In this document: in pieces, positions 34,290 to 43,422 of the stretch
Numbering within the stretch: position 1 is the first letter of the stretch
How the letters are laid out: the number at the start of each line of letters is the position of its first letter
Assembly: GCA_023423695.1 (NCBI GenBank)
Contig: JAFAFA010000032.1
Span: 94,411-158,410, forward strand
Source: Pseudomonadota bacterium
GTDB taxonomy: Bacteria > Pseudomonadota > Alphaproteobacteria > Azospirillales > Azospirillaceae
Direction: 5' to 3'
DNA length: 64,000 nucleotides
Program-made: the position numbers and the translations under genes
Notes under the pieces: model-generated
The model's database searches: none
What the model saw: only the letters and a program-made list of their open reading frames with translations
What the model was told of the DNA's origin: nothing

Positions 34290-34556
34290 GCGTTTACCTG
34301 TGACAGCACTTCAACTTCATCATTTAAATGGCTGGTACAGAACCGATTTGCCGCAGCGTCAAGCTTGCGAACGAGGCTTCTGAAAGCATGTGCATGCGAC
34401 CAGGCTTCGTCGTTTCCCGGCTCCGGCGTCCGGCCCTCGCGGTCGCTCGCCTTCTCTGAAGTGGGCTTCCTCGGGTCGTGCCCGGTCGGCCTCTTGTAAG
34501 TGCGCCGGCTTGCTGCCCGTCCGCAAAAGTCCAGACGTGCAGCTTCGCCGTGGCGG

Positions 34557-34859
34557 TCAGCCCTTCAGACAGCTGCTCATGAACGCCTTCCGGTCCTCGC
34601 CGGTTTTCCCCGCCGCTTCGGCATTGCACTTCTTCATCTTGCTCTGCTGAGCCGTCATCGGCTTGGCTGTCTCGGCGTCCGGCTTGTTTGAGAGGCAGGT
34701 GTTCATGAACGCCTTGCGTTCGTCACCCTTCAGGCTCTTGGCCGTCGCATCGGCGTTGCAGGCCTTCATCTTCTCCTGCTGCGGTGTGGCCGCCGATATA
34801 CCCGAACTGGAGGCAAACGTCACAGCAATGGCAGCTGCTGCAAAAACGTACCTTAGCAT
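34557..34859 (-). CDS. psiF: PsiF repeat family protein
   Basis: This 100-residue periplasmic protein has a signal peptide (MLRYVFAAAAIAVTFASSSG to about residue 24) and two PsiF repeats: KMKACNADATAKSLKGDERKAFM cut as KMKACNADA...GDERKAFMNTCLS and KMKKCNAEA...GEDRKAFMSSCLKG, each with two cysteines. PsiF is phosphate-starvation induced in E. coli; its function is unknown. ATG at 34859 has GGGAGG at 8 nt. Its place between hupV and hupD is unexpected. Confidence 0.85.
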   Translation of the reverse strand: MLRYVFAAAAIAVTFASSSGISAATPQQEKMKACNADATAKSLKGDERKAFMNTCLSNKPDAETAKPMTAQQSKMKKCNAEAAGKTGEDRKAFMSSCLKG

Positions 34860-35009
34860 CTTCGGATCCTCCCAGGCACGCCGCCTCGCGAGAGGCATGT
34901 CGCGGTCGGTCGAGGATGCACGCTTAAGATCGAAGCGCCAACGGGCGCATCAGGGCAGTGAACGGTGGACAGATGCCCAGCCTGATCGTCGATTTAACTG
35001 CGTTACTCC

Positions 35010-36473
35010 TCAATGCACCGTGCAGACCATGCAGGGGTCGAAGGAGCGGACGATGTGCTGAACCGACAGCGGCGTGCGTTCTCCCTCCTGCACCGGGGCG
35101 CCGACCAGAGCCTGCTCCAGCGGGCCTGGAACGCCGTCCAGGTCGCGGGGGGAGAAGTTCCAGGTCGTCGGTGCGATGATCTGATAACCGGCGATGCGTC
35201 CACGCTCCACCCGCAGCCAATGGCCGAGCGCGCCGCGGGCCGCTTCGGTCAGGCCCACCGCCTGGGCGCTCTCGGGCATGTCCGCCGTCGCGCACCAGGG
35301 GCCGCTGGGCTCGATGGCGCGCAGCCAGCCTTCCATGGCGCGGGTGGTACGGGCCAGCTCCAGCAGACGGGCGATCACCCGGCTGCGCACCGATCCGCCA
35401 TCCTGCGCCACCAGCGCCCGGATCAGCGGATGGCCGTCGACCAGTTGCCGCGCGATAGCTCCGGTTTCATAGGGTAGGCCGGCCAGCCGCGGCGCCTTGC
35501 ACCAGCTGTATCCCTCCTCGTCCGTCCCGTCCGGCACGGTCGAGCCGGCGAAAGGCGGGTAGGGACGGTCCTGCCCGGCCATGCGGCTGAAACGGTGATG
35601 CTCGGCCACCTGATCGGGGTCGAAAACGGCGTCCCGGCCGTCGGCGAAGGTGCCGCGGCGGTAGAGATGCCCGCCGTCGGCCTCCGGATAGGCGCCGTGG
35701 CTGAGAAACCGGCCATAGGCACGGCCGAGATCGGCGAGGTCGAGATCCTCCGCGATCTCCAGGAACAGGCGGAAATCACCGGCCGGACCGGACAGGCGCC
35801 AGCGTTCCAGATCCTCCGGCGCCGCAAGCTCCAGAACGCGGTCCAGCGGAGCGCCGAACAGGCTGTCCTCCAGGAAGCGGCGGAAGGCGCCGACGGTGGC
35901 GAGCAGCCGCACCCGGTCGCGGGCATCCGCCGCGCGGGTCACTCCACCGGGCTGAAGCGTCAGCGTGTGCGGCCACTTGCCGCCCAGGATGCCCAGCACA
36001 TGGAACAGCTCCGCCCGCGCCGCGGTGGCGCCGCGCACGGCGCTGCCCTGCGCCGCCTTGAAACGCGCCTCCGCCCGCTCGAACCACGGGCGGCCCTGGT
36101 AGGCGGGCCGGGCGAAGTCGGGCATGAAGAACAGGTGGAAATGGGTCAGATGATCGGCTGCGTTCTCCGTCGCCGTCATCAGGTTGGTCGCCAGAAGGCC
36201 GTTGCGCGGCACCTCCACCTCCATGGCTCCCGCCAGCGCCAGCGCCGCCGCATGGCTTTGCGAGACGGAGCAGATGCCGCAGATGCGCGGCGCCACCACC
36301 AGCGCATCCATCGGGTCGCGTCCCTCCAGAATGCGCTCGAACCCGCGGAACAGGGGGGAATTCACATAGGCGGTGGAAACACGTCCGCCATCGATCTCAA
36401 GCTTTACCTCAAGATCGCCCTCTACACGATTGAAAGGACCGACGATCAGGCGGCGTTTCGGCACTTCACTCAC
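35010..36473 (-). CDS. hupV: Regulatory [NiFe] hydrogenase large subunit HupV/HoxC
   Basis: HupV is the large subunit of the H2 sensor that signals to the HupT kinase. The 487-residue protein has PRICGICSVSQSH, the variant typical of sensor hydrogenases, and ends exactly at DPCMVCTVH with no C-terminal tail. Absence of the tail means no protease step, as known for HupV/HoxC. Its start lies 4 bp from the hupU stop. Confidence 0.95.
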   Translation of the reverse strand: MSEVPKRRLIVGPFNRVEGDLEVKLEIDGGRVSTAYVNSPLFRGFERILEGRDPMDALVVAPRICGICSVSQSHAAALALAGAMEVEVPRNGLLATNLMTATENAADHLTHFHLFFMPDFARPAYQGRPWFERAEARFKAAQGSAVRGATAARAELFHVLGILGGKWPHTLTLQPGGVTRAADARDRVRLLATVGAFRRFLEDSLFGAPLDRVLELAAPEDLERWRLSGPAGDFRLFLEIAEDLDLADLGRAYGRFLSHGAYPEADGGHLYRRGTFADGRDAVFDPDQVAEHHRFSRMAGQDRPYPPFAGSTVPDGTDEEGYSWCKAPRLAGLPYETGAIARQLVDGHPLIRALVAQDGGSVRSRVIARLLELARTTRAMEGWLRAIEPSGPWCATADMPESAQAVGLTEAARGALGHWLRVERGRIAGYQIIAPTTWNFSPRDLDGVPGPLEQALVGAPVQEGERTPLSVQHIVRSFDPCMVCTVH

Positions 36474-36477
36474 CGGT

Positions 36478-37503
36478 TCAGCCTTTCCGGGTGGGGCGGA
36501 TGGTGGGCGGCACGACGATGCGGTCGGCGGCAGCGTTGCGGCGCACCCGTTCCGGCGTCGCCGCCTTGGCGAGGGAGGCCAGCGCTACGAACCACGCCTT
36601 CGGCATGTCGGTCGGCAGGCCGATGGGGATGCCGGCGAATTTCGGGGTCTGCTGGAACGGATGCCCCGGCTCCTCGAAGCCCGGCGCCGTGCAGTTGATG
36701 CAGGCGAAACCGCCGCGTGTGCAGGAACCCTCGCCGTTCCACAGGCGGGTGTTGCAGTCGGCATGCGCCTGTGTGCCCAGGCAACCGAGATGTTCCATCA
36801 GGCAGCCGAGGTCCGACGGCTTCTCCGCACTGGCCTTGTACTCGTAATACTCGTTGCGCGGGCAGCCATGGTGGACCAGATGATCGGCGTAGAAGCGCGG
36901 GCGCTGGTAGAGGTCGAGATCGTCGGCTCCGAGCGCATCCTCCGCCAGAAGCATCAGCGTTTCCGTCACCCAGTTGGGATGGGTCGGGCAACCGGCGACA
37001 TTCACCACCGGCAGGCCGCCGCGCGCGCGGAACTCCCCGCCCAGCGCCCCGCCGCGCTGGGTTCCTTCATACTGCAGACCGCAGGCGTCGGCGATGTTCT
37101 CGCCGCCCGCGGTGATGCCGCCATAGGCCGCACAGGTGCCGACGGCCAGCACGGTGCCGGCGACGGCCGCCAGATCGCGCGCCCAGTCGATGGTCGGCCG
37201 GCCGGTTCCCGCCAGAACATGGAAACGCCCGGTGCCGTTCGGCCCGCGCAGCAGCGATCCCTCCACGCACAGCACGTCCAGCGACTCCGCTCCGGACAGG
37301 ATGCGCTCGAACAGATCAAGCGCCTCCGCCCCAGTTTCCTCGGACAGGCTGGGATGCCAGAGCAGCCGGATGCCGGCCGTCTCGAACAGCGCCATCAGGT
37401 CCGGGGATTCGGCGCAGAGCAGCGACATGGTGCAGCCGCCGCAGCCGCCCGACTGCAGCCACAGCACCGACAGCGGGCGCTCTCTCATCGCTTGCCCGTT
37501 CAT
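36478..37503 (-). CDS. hupU: Regulatory [NiFe] hydrogenase small subunit HupU/HoxB
   Basis: HupU is the Fe-S small subunit of the cytoplasmic H2 sensor. The 341-residue protein begins directly with SVLWLQSGGCGGCTMSLL and lacks a Tat signal and membrane anchor, which separates it from HupS. Further cluster cysteines are in GTCAAYGG, HHGCPRNEYYEYK and GFACINCTAPGF. ATG at 37503 overlaps the hupT stop (37500) by 4 bases. Confidence 0.95.
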   Translation of the reverse strand: MNGQAMRERPLSVLWLQSGGCGGCTMSLLCAESPDLMALFETAGIRLLWHPSLSEETGAEALDLFERILSGAESLDVLCVEGSLLRGPNGTGRFHVLAGTGRPTIDWARDLAAVAGTVLAVGTCAAYGGITAGGENIADACGLQYEGTQRGGALGGEFRARGGLPVVNVAGCPTHPNWVTETLMLLAEDALGADDLDLYQRPRFYADHLVHHGCPRNEYYEYKASAEKPSDLGCLMEHLGCLGTQAHADCNTRLWNGEGSCTRGGFACINCTAPGFEEPGHPFQQTPKFAGIPIGLPTDMPKAWFVALASLAKAATPERVRRNAAADRIVVPPTIRPTRKG

Positions 37504-38855
37504 CGTGCCGCCCCTTCCTTGTGCCCGGCGGCCGGCAGTGTCAGGGTGAACAGCGCCCCGCCGTCGGGATGATTGGCCGCAGCCAGCGCGCCGCCATGGT
37601 CACGCACCAGCTGGTAGCTGATCGACAGGCCGAGCCCGGTGCCCTTGCCGACCGGCTTGGTGGTGAAGAAGGGATCGAAAATCCGGCCCAGGATCGCCTC
37701 GGGGATGCCGTGGCCGGTGTCGCGGATGGTGACGACGACCTCCCCGGCCTCCTCCCGGCCATGCAGTTCCAGCCGCTTGACCCTGGCGCCGGCCATAGCG
37801 TCGATGGCGTTCTGGACGAGGTTCATGGCGACCTGATGCAGGTGACCGGGATGGCCGGCGATCTCCAGCGTCTCCGGCAGGTCGAAGACGACGGTCAGGT
37901 CCGGCATCTGCGCCTTCGCCACCCAGGTCACGGCGGACCGAAGAAGTGCCGTCACATCAAAGCGTTCTGAGGCGTGCTTCTGTTCCGACGAGAAGCGGCG
38001 AAGCTCCGCCACGATGTCACGCACCCGCTCCGTCCCCTCCAGCATGCCGTCCAACGTCGCCGCCGCGTCGGCGCGGGCGCGGTCGATGCGCAGCTCCTTG
38101 CGCAAACCCGCCAATTCGACAGCGCCGGCACCCCCATGCACGCGGTCGAGATAGGCGGTCAGCCGGTCGACATAACGCCGCATGGCATGGGCGTTGCCGT
38201 AGACGAAGGAGATCGGGTTGTTCAGCTCATGCGCCACGCCGGCGACCAGCCGGCCGAGCGAGGCCATCTTTTCCGAATGGACCAGCTGCTGCTGCGTCTG
38301 CTTCAGCCCCTCATGGGCGGCGGCAAGGTCGCGATAGGCCCGGCGCAGTTCTCCGATCGGCCGGCCGACCAGCACCAACCCGATGGCATGGCCGCGCTGG
38401 TCGTAGCGCACCGTGCTGTTGACCGCGACGGGGAAGGGACCGGTCGGCCCACGCAAGCTCAGTTCCACGTCGCTGCCCCCTTCGCGCTGGAGGGCGGCGC
38501 TGCACAGCCGGGCGAAGGCGGGGTGGGAGGCAGGATCGAGGAAGTCGCGCAGCAGCCGGCCGGTCAGCTCCCGCCCGGTGCAACCGAGCGCCCGCTCGGC
38601 GGCCGGGTTGGTCTGCTCGATCCGGCCGTCGCGGTCGCAGGCGATCAGCACGTCGGTCATGGAGCCGAGGACGCTGGCGATAAAGGCCTGCGCCTCCTCC
38701 AGTTCGGCGTTCTTGCGCTCCAGCTCCACCTGCTGCGACACCAGATTGGCGTAAGTCTCGTCCATCTTCCGGATCACCTCGATCCAGGCGCTCTCGGCGT
38801 CGGCATCGGGCAGCATGCCGGGGATGGAAAAGGGCTGCGACAGGGGGGCGGTCAT
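37500..38855 (-). CDS. hupT: Sensor histidine kinase HupT/HoxJ
   Basis: HupT interacts with HupUV and sets the phosphorylation state of HoxA/HupR. The 451-residue soluble kinase has a PAS domain (about residues 55-165; IASVLGSMTDVLIACDRDGRI), the H-box LVAGVAHELNNPISFVYGN (about 205-223) and an HATPase domain (NLVQNAIDAM; GTGLGLSISYQLV). It has no membrane helix, matching soluble HupT/HoxJ. It lies 48 bp behind the DUF1656 gene of the pump operon. Confidence 0.92.
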   Translation of the reverse strand: MTAPLSQPFSIPGMLPDADAESAWIEVIRKMDETYANLVSQQVELERKNAELEEAQAFIASVLGSMTDVLIACDRDGRIEQTNPAAERALGCTGRELTGRLLRDFLDPASHPAFARLCSAALQREGGSDVELSLRGPTGPFPVAVNSTVRYDQRGHAIGLVLVGRPIGELRRAYRDLAAAHEGLKQTQQQLVHSEKMASLGRLVAGVAHELNNPISFVYGNAHAMRRYVDRLTAYLDRVHGGAGAVELAGLRKELRIDRARADAAATLDGMLEGTERVRDIVAELRRFSSEQKHASERFDVTALLRSAVTWVAKAQMPDLTVVFDLPETLEIAGHPGHLHQVAMNLVQNAIDAMAGARVKRLELHGREEAGEVVVTIRDTGHGIPEAILGRIFDPFFTTKPVGKGTGLGLSISYQLVRDHGGALAAANHPDGGALFTLTLPAAGHKEGAAR

Positions 38856-38903
38856 GGGGCGCAGCCTAGCATGCTCCGCCCGCTTCTGGTGTGGAGGAAT
38901 TCG

Positions 38904-39113
38904 TCAGGCGGTCAAGACCGACCACAGCCCGGCCAAGCCGCTCAGCACCAGCACATAGAGCGCGAAGTCGAACAGCGGCGGATGCCAGACCCAGCCATAG
39001 GCGCCGACCGCGCGCAACCCCCGGCGCAGCAGCGCCGACACCGCCCAGGCCACGACGGCCAGCACCAGGAGCGGCGGAAGAAACAGGCCGTAGACGTCGA
39101 TCTCGCCGATCAT
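38904..39113 (-). CDS. DUF1656 small membrane protein (AaeX-like)
   Basis: This 69-residue protein has two helices (YGLFLPPLLVLAVVAWAVSALL and PPLFDFALYVLVLSGLAGLW) and matches the AaeX/DUF1656 family that accompanies aromatic-acid efflux pumps. Its ATG overlaps the FUSC-protein stop by 4 bases (ATGA). Confidence 0.85.
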   Translation of the reverse strand: MIGEIDVYGLFLPPLLVLAVVAWAVSALLRRGLRAVGAYGWVWHPPLFDFALYVLVLSGLAGLWSVLTA

Positions 39114-41221
39114 GCGCGTGCCCTTTCAGGAAATTGCATCTCGTCCGCCGGCCGCGGCTCGCCGATGGCGGCGTCGGGGAACAGGCTGCGCCGCAGGGAC
39201 GCCAGCGCCACCACTGCCCGATCCCGCTCCGGGCTGGAAGGGGCAGTGCAAACCGCCGACAGCAATGCGTCCATGCTGCCCAGCAGTTCGGCCGGGGCCG
39301 GATCGGGACGCTTGGCCGACAGCGCGCGGAAATGGTCGGCCACGCCGCGCAGAAGCCGGTCCAGCACCGGTCCCGCGGCAGCGCCCAGCACCGGCCTGAC
39401 CCGTTGAAGCTCCACCACGTTCAGCCCGACCCGCAGGTCACGCACCGCATCGATGGCGTCCATATCCACCGATCCGCCGGCCTGCGCCAGCCGCGCCGAC
39501 AGCAGACCCACGCGGTCCAGCATGCGGCTTTCGAAACCGTCGGCCGCCGGCACGGCCCTGCGTCCGGCCAGATCGGCGATCTCGCGCCAGCCGACATGGA
39601 GCAGGCGCCGGGCGCTCCAGGCGGCGCCGACCGACCGGCACAGGCGGGTGACCAGCATGGCGGTGACGATGCCGACGATCTGCCCGGCGCTGCTGTTCAG
39701 GAAGGAGGCGAAGTCGCCGGTCCCGGTGTCGAGCAGGCTGAGCGAGCCGCCGACGCCGAAGATCAGCGCCATCGCCTTGCCCATCGTCGCCGGCCGGGCG
39801 ACGAACACGCCCAAGCCCACCAGCGTTGGCGCCAGACAGAGGACCAGGATCGGGAAGCTGTCGAAGGACGGCAGCACCACCAGCAGATAGAAGGCCGACA
39901 GCGGCATCGAAGCCAGCGTATAGACCAGGAACAGGCGGATGCCCGGCACCGGATCGTCGAAGGATGCGAAGAAGCAGGTAAAGACCGCCACCATCATCGC
40001 CGCCACCGAGCCGGACGACCAGCCGGTCAGGATCCAGAAGGCGCAGATGACGGTGATCCCCAGCAGCGCCGCCGCCGCCGACCACAAGGCCATGCCATGG
40101 TCGAGATGGAAGACGCCGCGCGACCGCTTGCGCGCCAGCGGATCCAGATGGTCGGGCAGGGCATGGTCGCCGGACGCGATGTGCGCCCTGAGATTCCGGC
40201 AATCGCGGTGGATTTCCACCAGCGACCGCAGGCGCCGGATGAAACTGAAGCGGGTCGCCGCCTCCCAATCACCGGCCGAGCCCGCCGACTCCTCCGCCGC
40301 CAGCCGGTCGAGCCAGCCGGTCAGCCGGTCGGCCTCCGCCGGATCGGCCCCAGCCCCGGCGGCGATCCAGTCGCGCACCGCGGTCAGCACAGGCGCCACG
40401 TCCGGCGGCAGCGTGCCGTCCGGCCGACGCAGCGCGATCAGCCGGTCCTGAACCGCGGTCAGCACCGGCAGCAGATACACCATCCGGTCCTGCAGGGCCC
40501 GCATCGGCCGGGTCATCCAGCGCAGGTCGGAGGTGTCGTAGGGCAGGTGGGTGGTCATCACCCGCAATTCGGTCAGGTCGGTCGCCATCTTGTGGCGGTC
40601 GCGCAGACGGTCGTCCATCTCCGCCCCGTCCAGCGCGTCGAGCGTCCAGCGCTCGGCATCGCGCAGCGCCGCGTCGAGCTTGCCGAGCAGCACCGGACCC
40701 AAGCCCCGCGGCAGCACCACGCTGTGGATGACGGTGGCGCAGACGATGCCTAGGATGATCTCCTCCACCCGGGCAAGGCCAGTGTCGAAGATCGCTTCGG
40801 GATTGGCGACGCCGGGGAAGACGATCAGCCCGGCGGTGTAACCGGCCAGCATGAAGACGTAGCTGCGCGGCGTGCGGTCCAGCAGCGAGACGAACAGGCA
40901 ACCGCCGACCCAAAGCCCGACCGCCAGCGACAGCAGTTCCGGCGCGTTGATCAGCTCCACCGTCAGGATGATGGACGCGATGCAGCCGATCACCGTGCCG
41001 ACGACGCGGTACACAGCCTTGGAGCGAACGGTTCCCGACAGCGGGCTCGACACCACATAGGCGGTCAGCATCGCCCAGAAGGGACGCGGCAGCCCTATGC
41101 CGAAGGCGATGTAGAGCGCCAGCATGGAGGCCGCAAAGGACTTCAGCGAGAAGACCAGTTCGTTGAAGGTCGGGGCCGGGGGCAGGGAGACGGCAGGGGC
41201 GGAGGTTGGGGATTTCGGCAT
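39110..41221 (-). CDS. FUSC family efflux protein (AaeB-like)
   Basis: This 703-residue inner-membrane protein has two blocks of helices (about 25-180 and 380-540) separated and followed by cytoplasmic domains. The FUSC/AaeB pattern appears in RPFWAMLTAYVVSSPLSGTVRSKAVYRVVGT cut as RPFWAMLTAYVVSSPLSG and RSKAVYRVVGTVIG. AaeAB of E. coli exports hydroxylated aromatic acids. It acts with the adjacent HlyD-type and DUF1656 proteins. ATG at 41221 is 11 bp after the adaptor stop. Confidence 0.88.
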   Translation of the reverse strand: MPKSPTSAPAVSLPPAPTFNELVFSLKSFAASMLALYIAFGIGLPRPFWAMLTAYVVSSPLSGTVRSKAVYRVVGTVIGCIASIILTVELINAPELLSLAVGLWVGGCLFVSLLDRTPRSYVFMLAGYTAGLIVFPGVANPEAIFDTGLARVEEIILGIVCATVIHSVVLPRGLGPVLLGKLDAALRDAERWTLDALDGAEMDDRLRDRHKMATDLTELRVMTTHLPYDTSDLRWMTRPMRALQDRMVYLLPVLTAVQDRLIALRRPDGTLPPDVAPVLTAVRDWIAAGAGADPAEADRLTGWLDRLAAEESAGSAGDWEAATRFSFIRRLRSLVEIHRDCRNLRAHIASGDHALPDHLDPLARKRSRGVFHLDHGMALWSAAAALLGITVICAFWILTGWSSGSVAAMMVAVFTCFFASFDDPVPGIRLFLVYTLASMPLSAFYLLVVLPSFDSFPILVLCLAPTLVGLGVFVARPATMGKAMALIFGVGGSLSLLDTGTGDFASFLNSSAGQIVGIVTAMLVTRLCRSVGAAWSARRLLHVGWREIADLAGRRAVPAADGFESRMLDRVGLLSARLAQAGGSVDMDAIDAVRDLRVGLNVVELQRVRPVLGAAAGPVLDRLLRGVADHFRALSAKRPDPAPAELLGSMDALLSAVCTAPSSPERDRAVVALASLRRSLFPDAAIGEPRPADEMQFPERARA

Positions 41222-41231
41222 CGCGATGCGC

Positions 41232-42149
41232 TCACCGCTCCGCCGGCAGCCCGGCGACCTTGGGCGCGCGGTCCGGAGCGCCGATGACCGACACCGTCGC
41301 GGTGCGTCCGGCCACCAGCTGGAGCGAGTCCGGAATCTCCTCCAGCGCGATGCGCACGGGAATCCGCTGGGCCAGCCGCACCCAGTTGAAGGTCGGATTG
41401 ACGTTGGCCACCAGCCCGGTGCCTTCCGCCCGGTCGCGGTCGACGATGGCTCGGGTGATGCTGTCGATCCGCCCGCGCAGCTCGGCGTCCGTCCCCATGA
41501 TGCGCACGGAAACCGGCGCCCCGGCATGGATGCGCGGCAGCTTGGTCTCTTCGAAATAGCCCATGACGTAGAAGGAATGGCGGTCGATCAGCGCGACCAC
41601 CGCCTGCCCGGCGCCGACATAGTTGCCGGTCTTCAGCTGGAGGTTCGTGACATATCCGTCGACGGTCGCCTTCACCTCCGTCCGCTCCAGGTTGAAGCGG
41701 GCAAGGTCGAGCGCCGCCTCGGCCTGCTTGGTGGCAGCGGCAGCCTTTGCCAGCGCCGACATCACCTCCTGCCGCTGGGCGGTGGAGACGACGTTGTTGC
41801 CCAGCTGCTCATAGCGATGGGCCTCGGCGCCGCGGTAGGACTGCTCCGCCCTCGCGCTGTCGAGATTGGCCTGAGCCTGCTCCACCGCCAGCCGGTAACG
41901 GCCGGGATCGACGACGAACAGCACGTCTCCCTTGTGGATCAGCTGGTTGTCGGACACCCGGACATCGGTGACCAGCCCGGCGACGTCTGACGACACCTGC
42001 ACGATGTCGGCACGGACGCGGCCGTCACGGGTCCAGGGCTCGTTCATGTAATAGTCCCACAGCCACAGGCCGCCGCCGACCGCCGCCACGGTGATCAGCA
42101 GGGTCACGGCGATCCGGGCCACGGTCCGCAGGGAAGGCAGGAATTTCAC
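41232..42149 (-). CDS. HlyD family adaptor (AaeA/EmrA-like)
   Basis: This 305-residue periplasmic adaptor has an N-terminal membrane anchor (about 11-32). The biotinyl-lipoyl halves are in WTRDGRVRADIVQVSSDVAG and VKATVDGYVTNLQLKTGNYV, with a coiled-coil hairpin between them (about 85-155). It partners the FUSC protein. It follows marR by 15 bp. Confidence 0.9.
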   Translation of the reverse strand: MKFLPSLRTVARIAVTLLITVAAVGGGLWLWDYYMNEPWTRDGRVRADIVQVSSDVAGLVTDVRVSDNQLIHKGDVLFVVDPGRYRLAVEQAQANLDSARAEQSYRGAEAHRYEQLGNNVVSTAQRQEVMSALAKAAAATKQAEAALDLARFNLERTEVKATVDGYVTNLQLKTGNYVGAGQAVVALIDRHSFYVMGYFEETKLPRIHAGAPVSVRIMGTDAELRGRIDSITRAIVDRDRAEGTGLVANVNPTFNWVRLAQRIPVRIALEEIPDSLQLVAGRTATVSVIGAPDRAPKVAGLPAER

Positions 42150-42164
42150 GGTCTTGGGCTCCGG

Positions 42165-42617
42165 TCAGGTCTGTTCGCGCTTGGCGTTGGCTTCGATGGT
42201 GGCGAGCACGCGGAAGCAGGCCTCCACGTCGGCCTCCGTCACATTCGCCATCAATCGCTGGCGGACGTCGTTCAATGCCTCGTTCACCTGCGCCAACAAC
42301 TGACGTCCGGCGTCGGTCATGTGCAGGGTTTTCGCCCGCCGGTCGCCGGCATCCTCCCGCCGTTCCACCAGCCCCGCGGCCTCCAACCCGTCGAGCAGCC
42401 GGACGAGAGACGGTCCCTCAACGGCCATCTCCTCCGCCAGTTCCCGCTGGCGCAACCCGTCGCCGAGTTCGGCCAGCAGCATCAGCGGCGTGATCGCCGA
42501 ACTGGAGAATCCACTGTCAGCCAGCACCCTGTTCGCCGCCCGCCGCCACAGATGGGAGGCGCGGAACAGGTGCAGACCGAAATTGGGAGGAAGGCGCAGA
42601 GGCTTATCTTGTAGCAT
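42165..42617 (-). CDS. MarR family regulator
   Basis: This 150-residue winged-helix repressor has QRELAEEMAVEGPSLVRLLDGLEAAGLVERREDAGDRRAKTLHMT split here as QRELAEEMAVEGPSLVRLLD (recognition part) and RREDAGDRRAKTLHMT (wing). It is first in the aae-like pump operon, so autoregulation of pump expression is likely. It starts directly at the palindrome at 42619-42631 and has no clear ribosome-binding site. Confidence 0.9.
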   Translation of the reverse strand: MLQDKPLRLPPNFGLHLFRASHLWRRAANRVLADSGFSSSAITPLMLLAELGDGLRQRELAEEMAVEGPSLVRLLDGLEAAGLVERREDAGDRRAKTLHMTDAGRQLLAQVNEALNDVRQRLMANVTEADVEACFRVLATIEANAKREQT

Positions 42618-42618
42618 G

Positions 42619-42631
42619 CCTATTTAATAGG
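42619..42631. promoter_or_regulatory. Palindrome at the marR start
   Basis: CCTATT-T-AATAGG is a perfect 6-bp inverted repeat with one central base, 1 bp upstream of the marR ATG. AT-rich dyads of this kind are usual MarR operators. Its overlap with the translation start suggests it covers the promoter or leader. Confidence 0.55.
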
Positions 42632-42861
42632 TTTGCTATCTAAATTCGGCAAGTCGCCACAGCGCTACGAAAGCCCCGGCTGCCGCATGGCTGGTCTGAG
42701 GCTACCTCGGAGGCCAGGAGGCGGGAAACCTCACGTTCTTGTCGCGGGAGCTTCAGTTCATTTCTGCGGATGGGTGCGTTTCAGACCTGCGACAAACCCG
42801 CCATTCCACTTCAGGATGTTTTTTGTTAGATCACTATAACATCGCATATCTACTGGATCGG

Positions 42862-43422
42862 ATGATGCTGAAAAAGGTTGTTGCCGCCATCGTGGTTGGA
42901 TTCCTCATAACTCCGGCGGGTAAAGCAGTTGCGGAAGTATCGCCGCTTGGTTTCGTAATCGGGAAAGCATCCTTGAAGGATGTTGAAGAAGGATTGCCTG
43001 CCGCGGCCGCTGTGGTGGATTCCGGGATCAACAAGTTTACACTGGGCCAAATGCTGACCGTCGACGGCAATGGCCTCGAAATCCAAGGCCTACAGACCGT
43101 AACCTTTGTCTTCACGAAGGACGATCGTCTCGATGCCGTTATGATGAAGATGAGCCGCGGCAGTGGTGTCCGCGACGAACGCTTCAATCAAATACTCAAT
43201 CACCTGTCTTCGCAGTACAAACTCGTTTCCAAAAACGTACCTTTCGTCGGAAACAAGACAGCGGCGTTTCGGAAGGAGAATGTAGAGATAAGCCTGGACT
43301 CTCCTCACATGGATTTCAGCATGTACGTTTCCTACACCACCGACTCCTTCAACAAGCGGTACAAGGAAATTTCCTCCGCCGAACGGCAGCAGAAGCAACA
43401 ACAGGAAAAGAGCCGCTTCTGA
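42862..43422 (+). CDS. Predicted secreted protein of unknown function (low GC)
   Basis: This 186-residue protein has a signal peptide (MMLKKVVAAIVVGFLITPAG, cleavage near AVAEV). The mature part is mixed alpha/beta with FVFTKDDRLDAVMMKM, LNHLSSQYKLVSKNVP and a Q/K-rich C-terminus. I recognise no family. Third codon positions are clearly less GC-rich than in the neighbours, as is the surrounding 42.64-43.7 kb, which suggests acquisition by transfer. No mobility gene is nearby. Confidence 0.65.
   Translation: MMLKKVVAAIVVGFLITPAGKAVAEVSPLGFVIGKASLKDVEEGLPAAAAVVDSGINKFTLGQMLTVDGNGLEIQGLQTVTFVFTKDDRLDAVMMKMSRGSGVRDERFNQILNHLSSQYKLVSKNVPFVGNKTAAFRKENVEISLDSPHMDFSMYVSYTTDSFNKRYKEISSAERQQKQQQEKSRF

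Noticed and set aside
34025..34303. Overlapping 88- and 92-codon plus-strand frames
   Set aside because: There is no ribosome-binding site at their starts and no protein-like composition; only the 22-codon inner ORF at 34221 has a good site.
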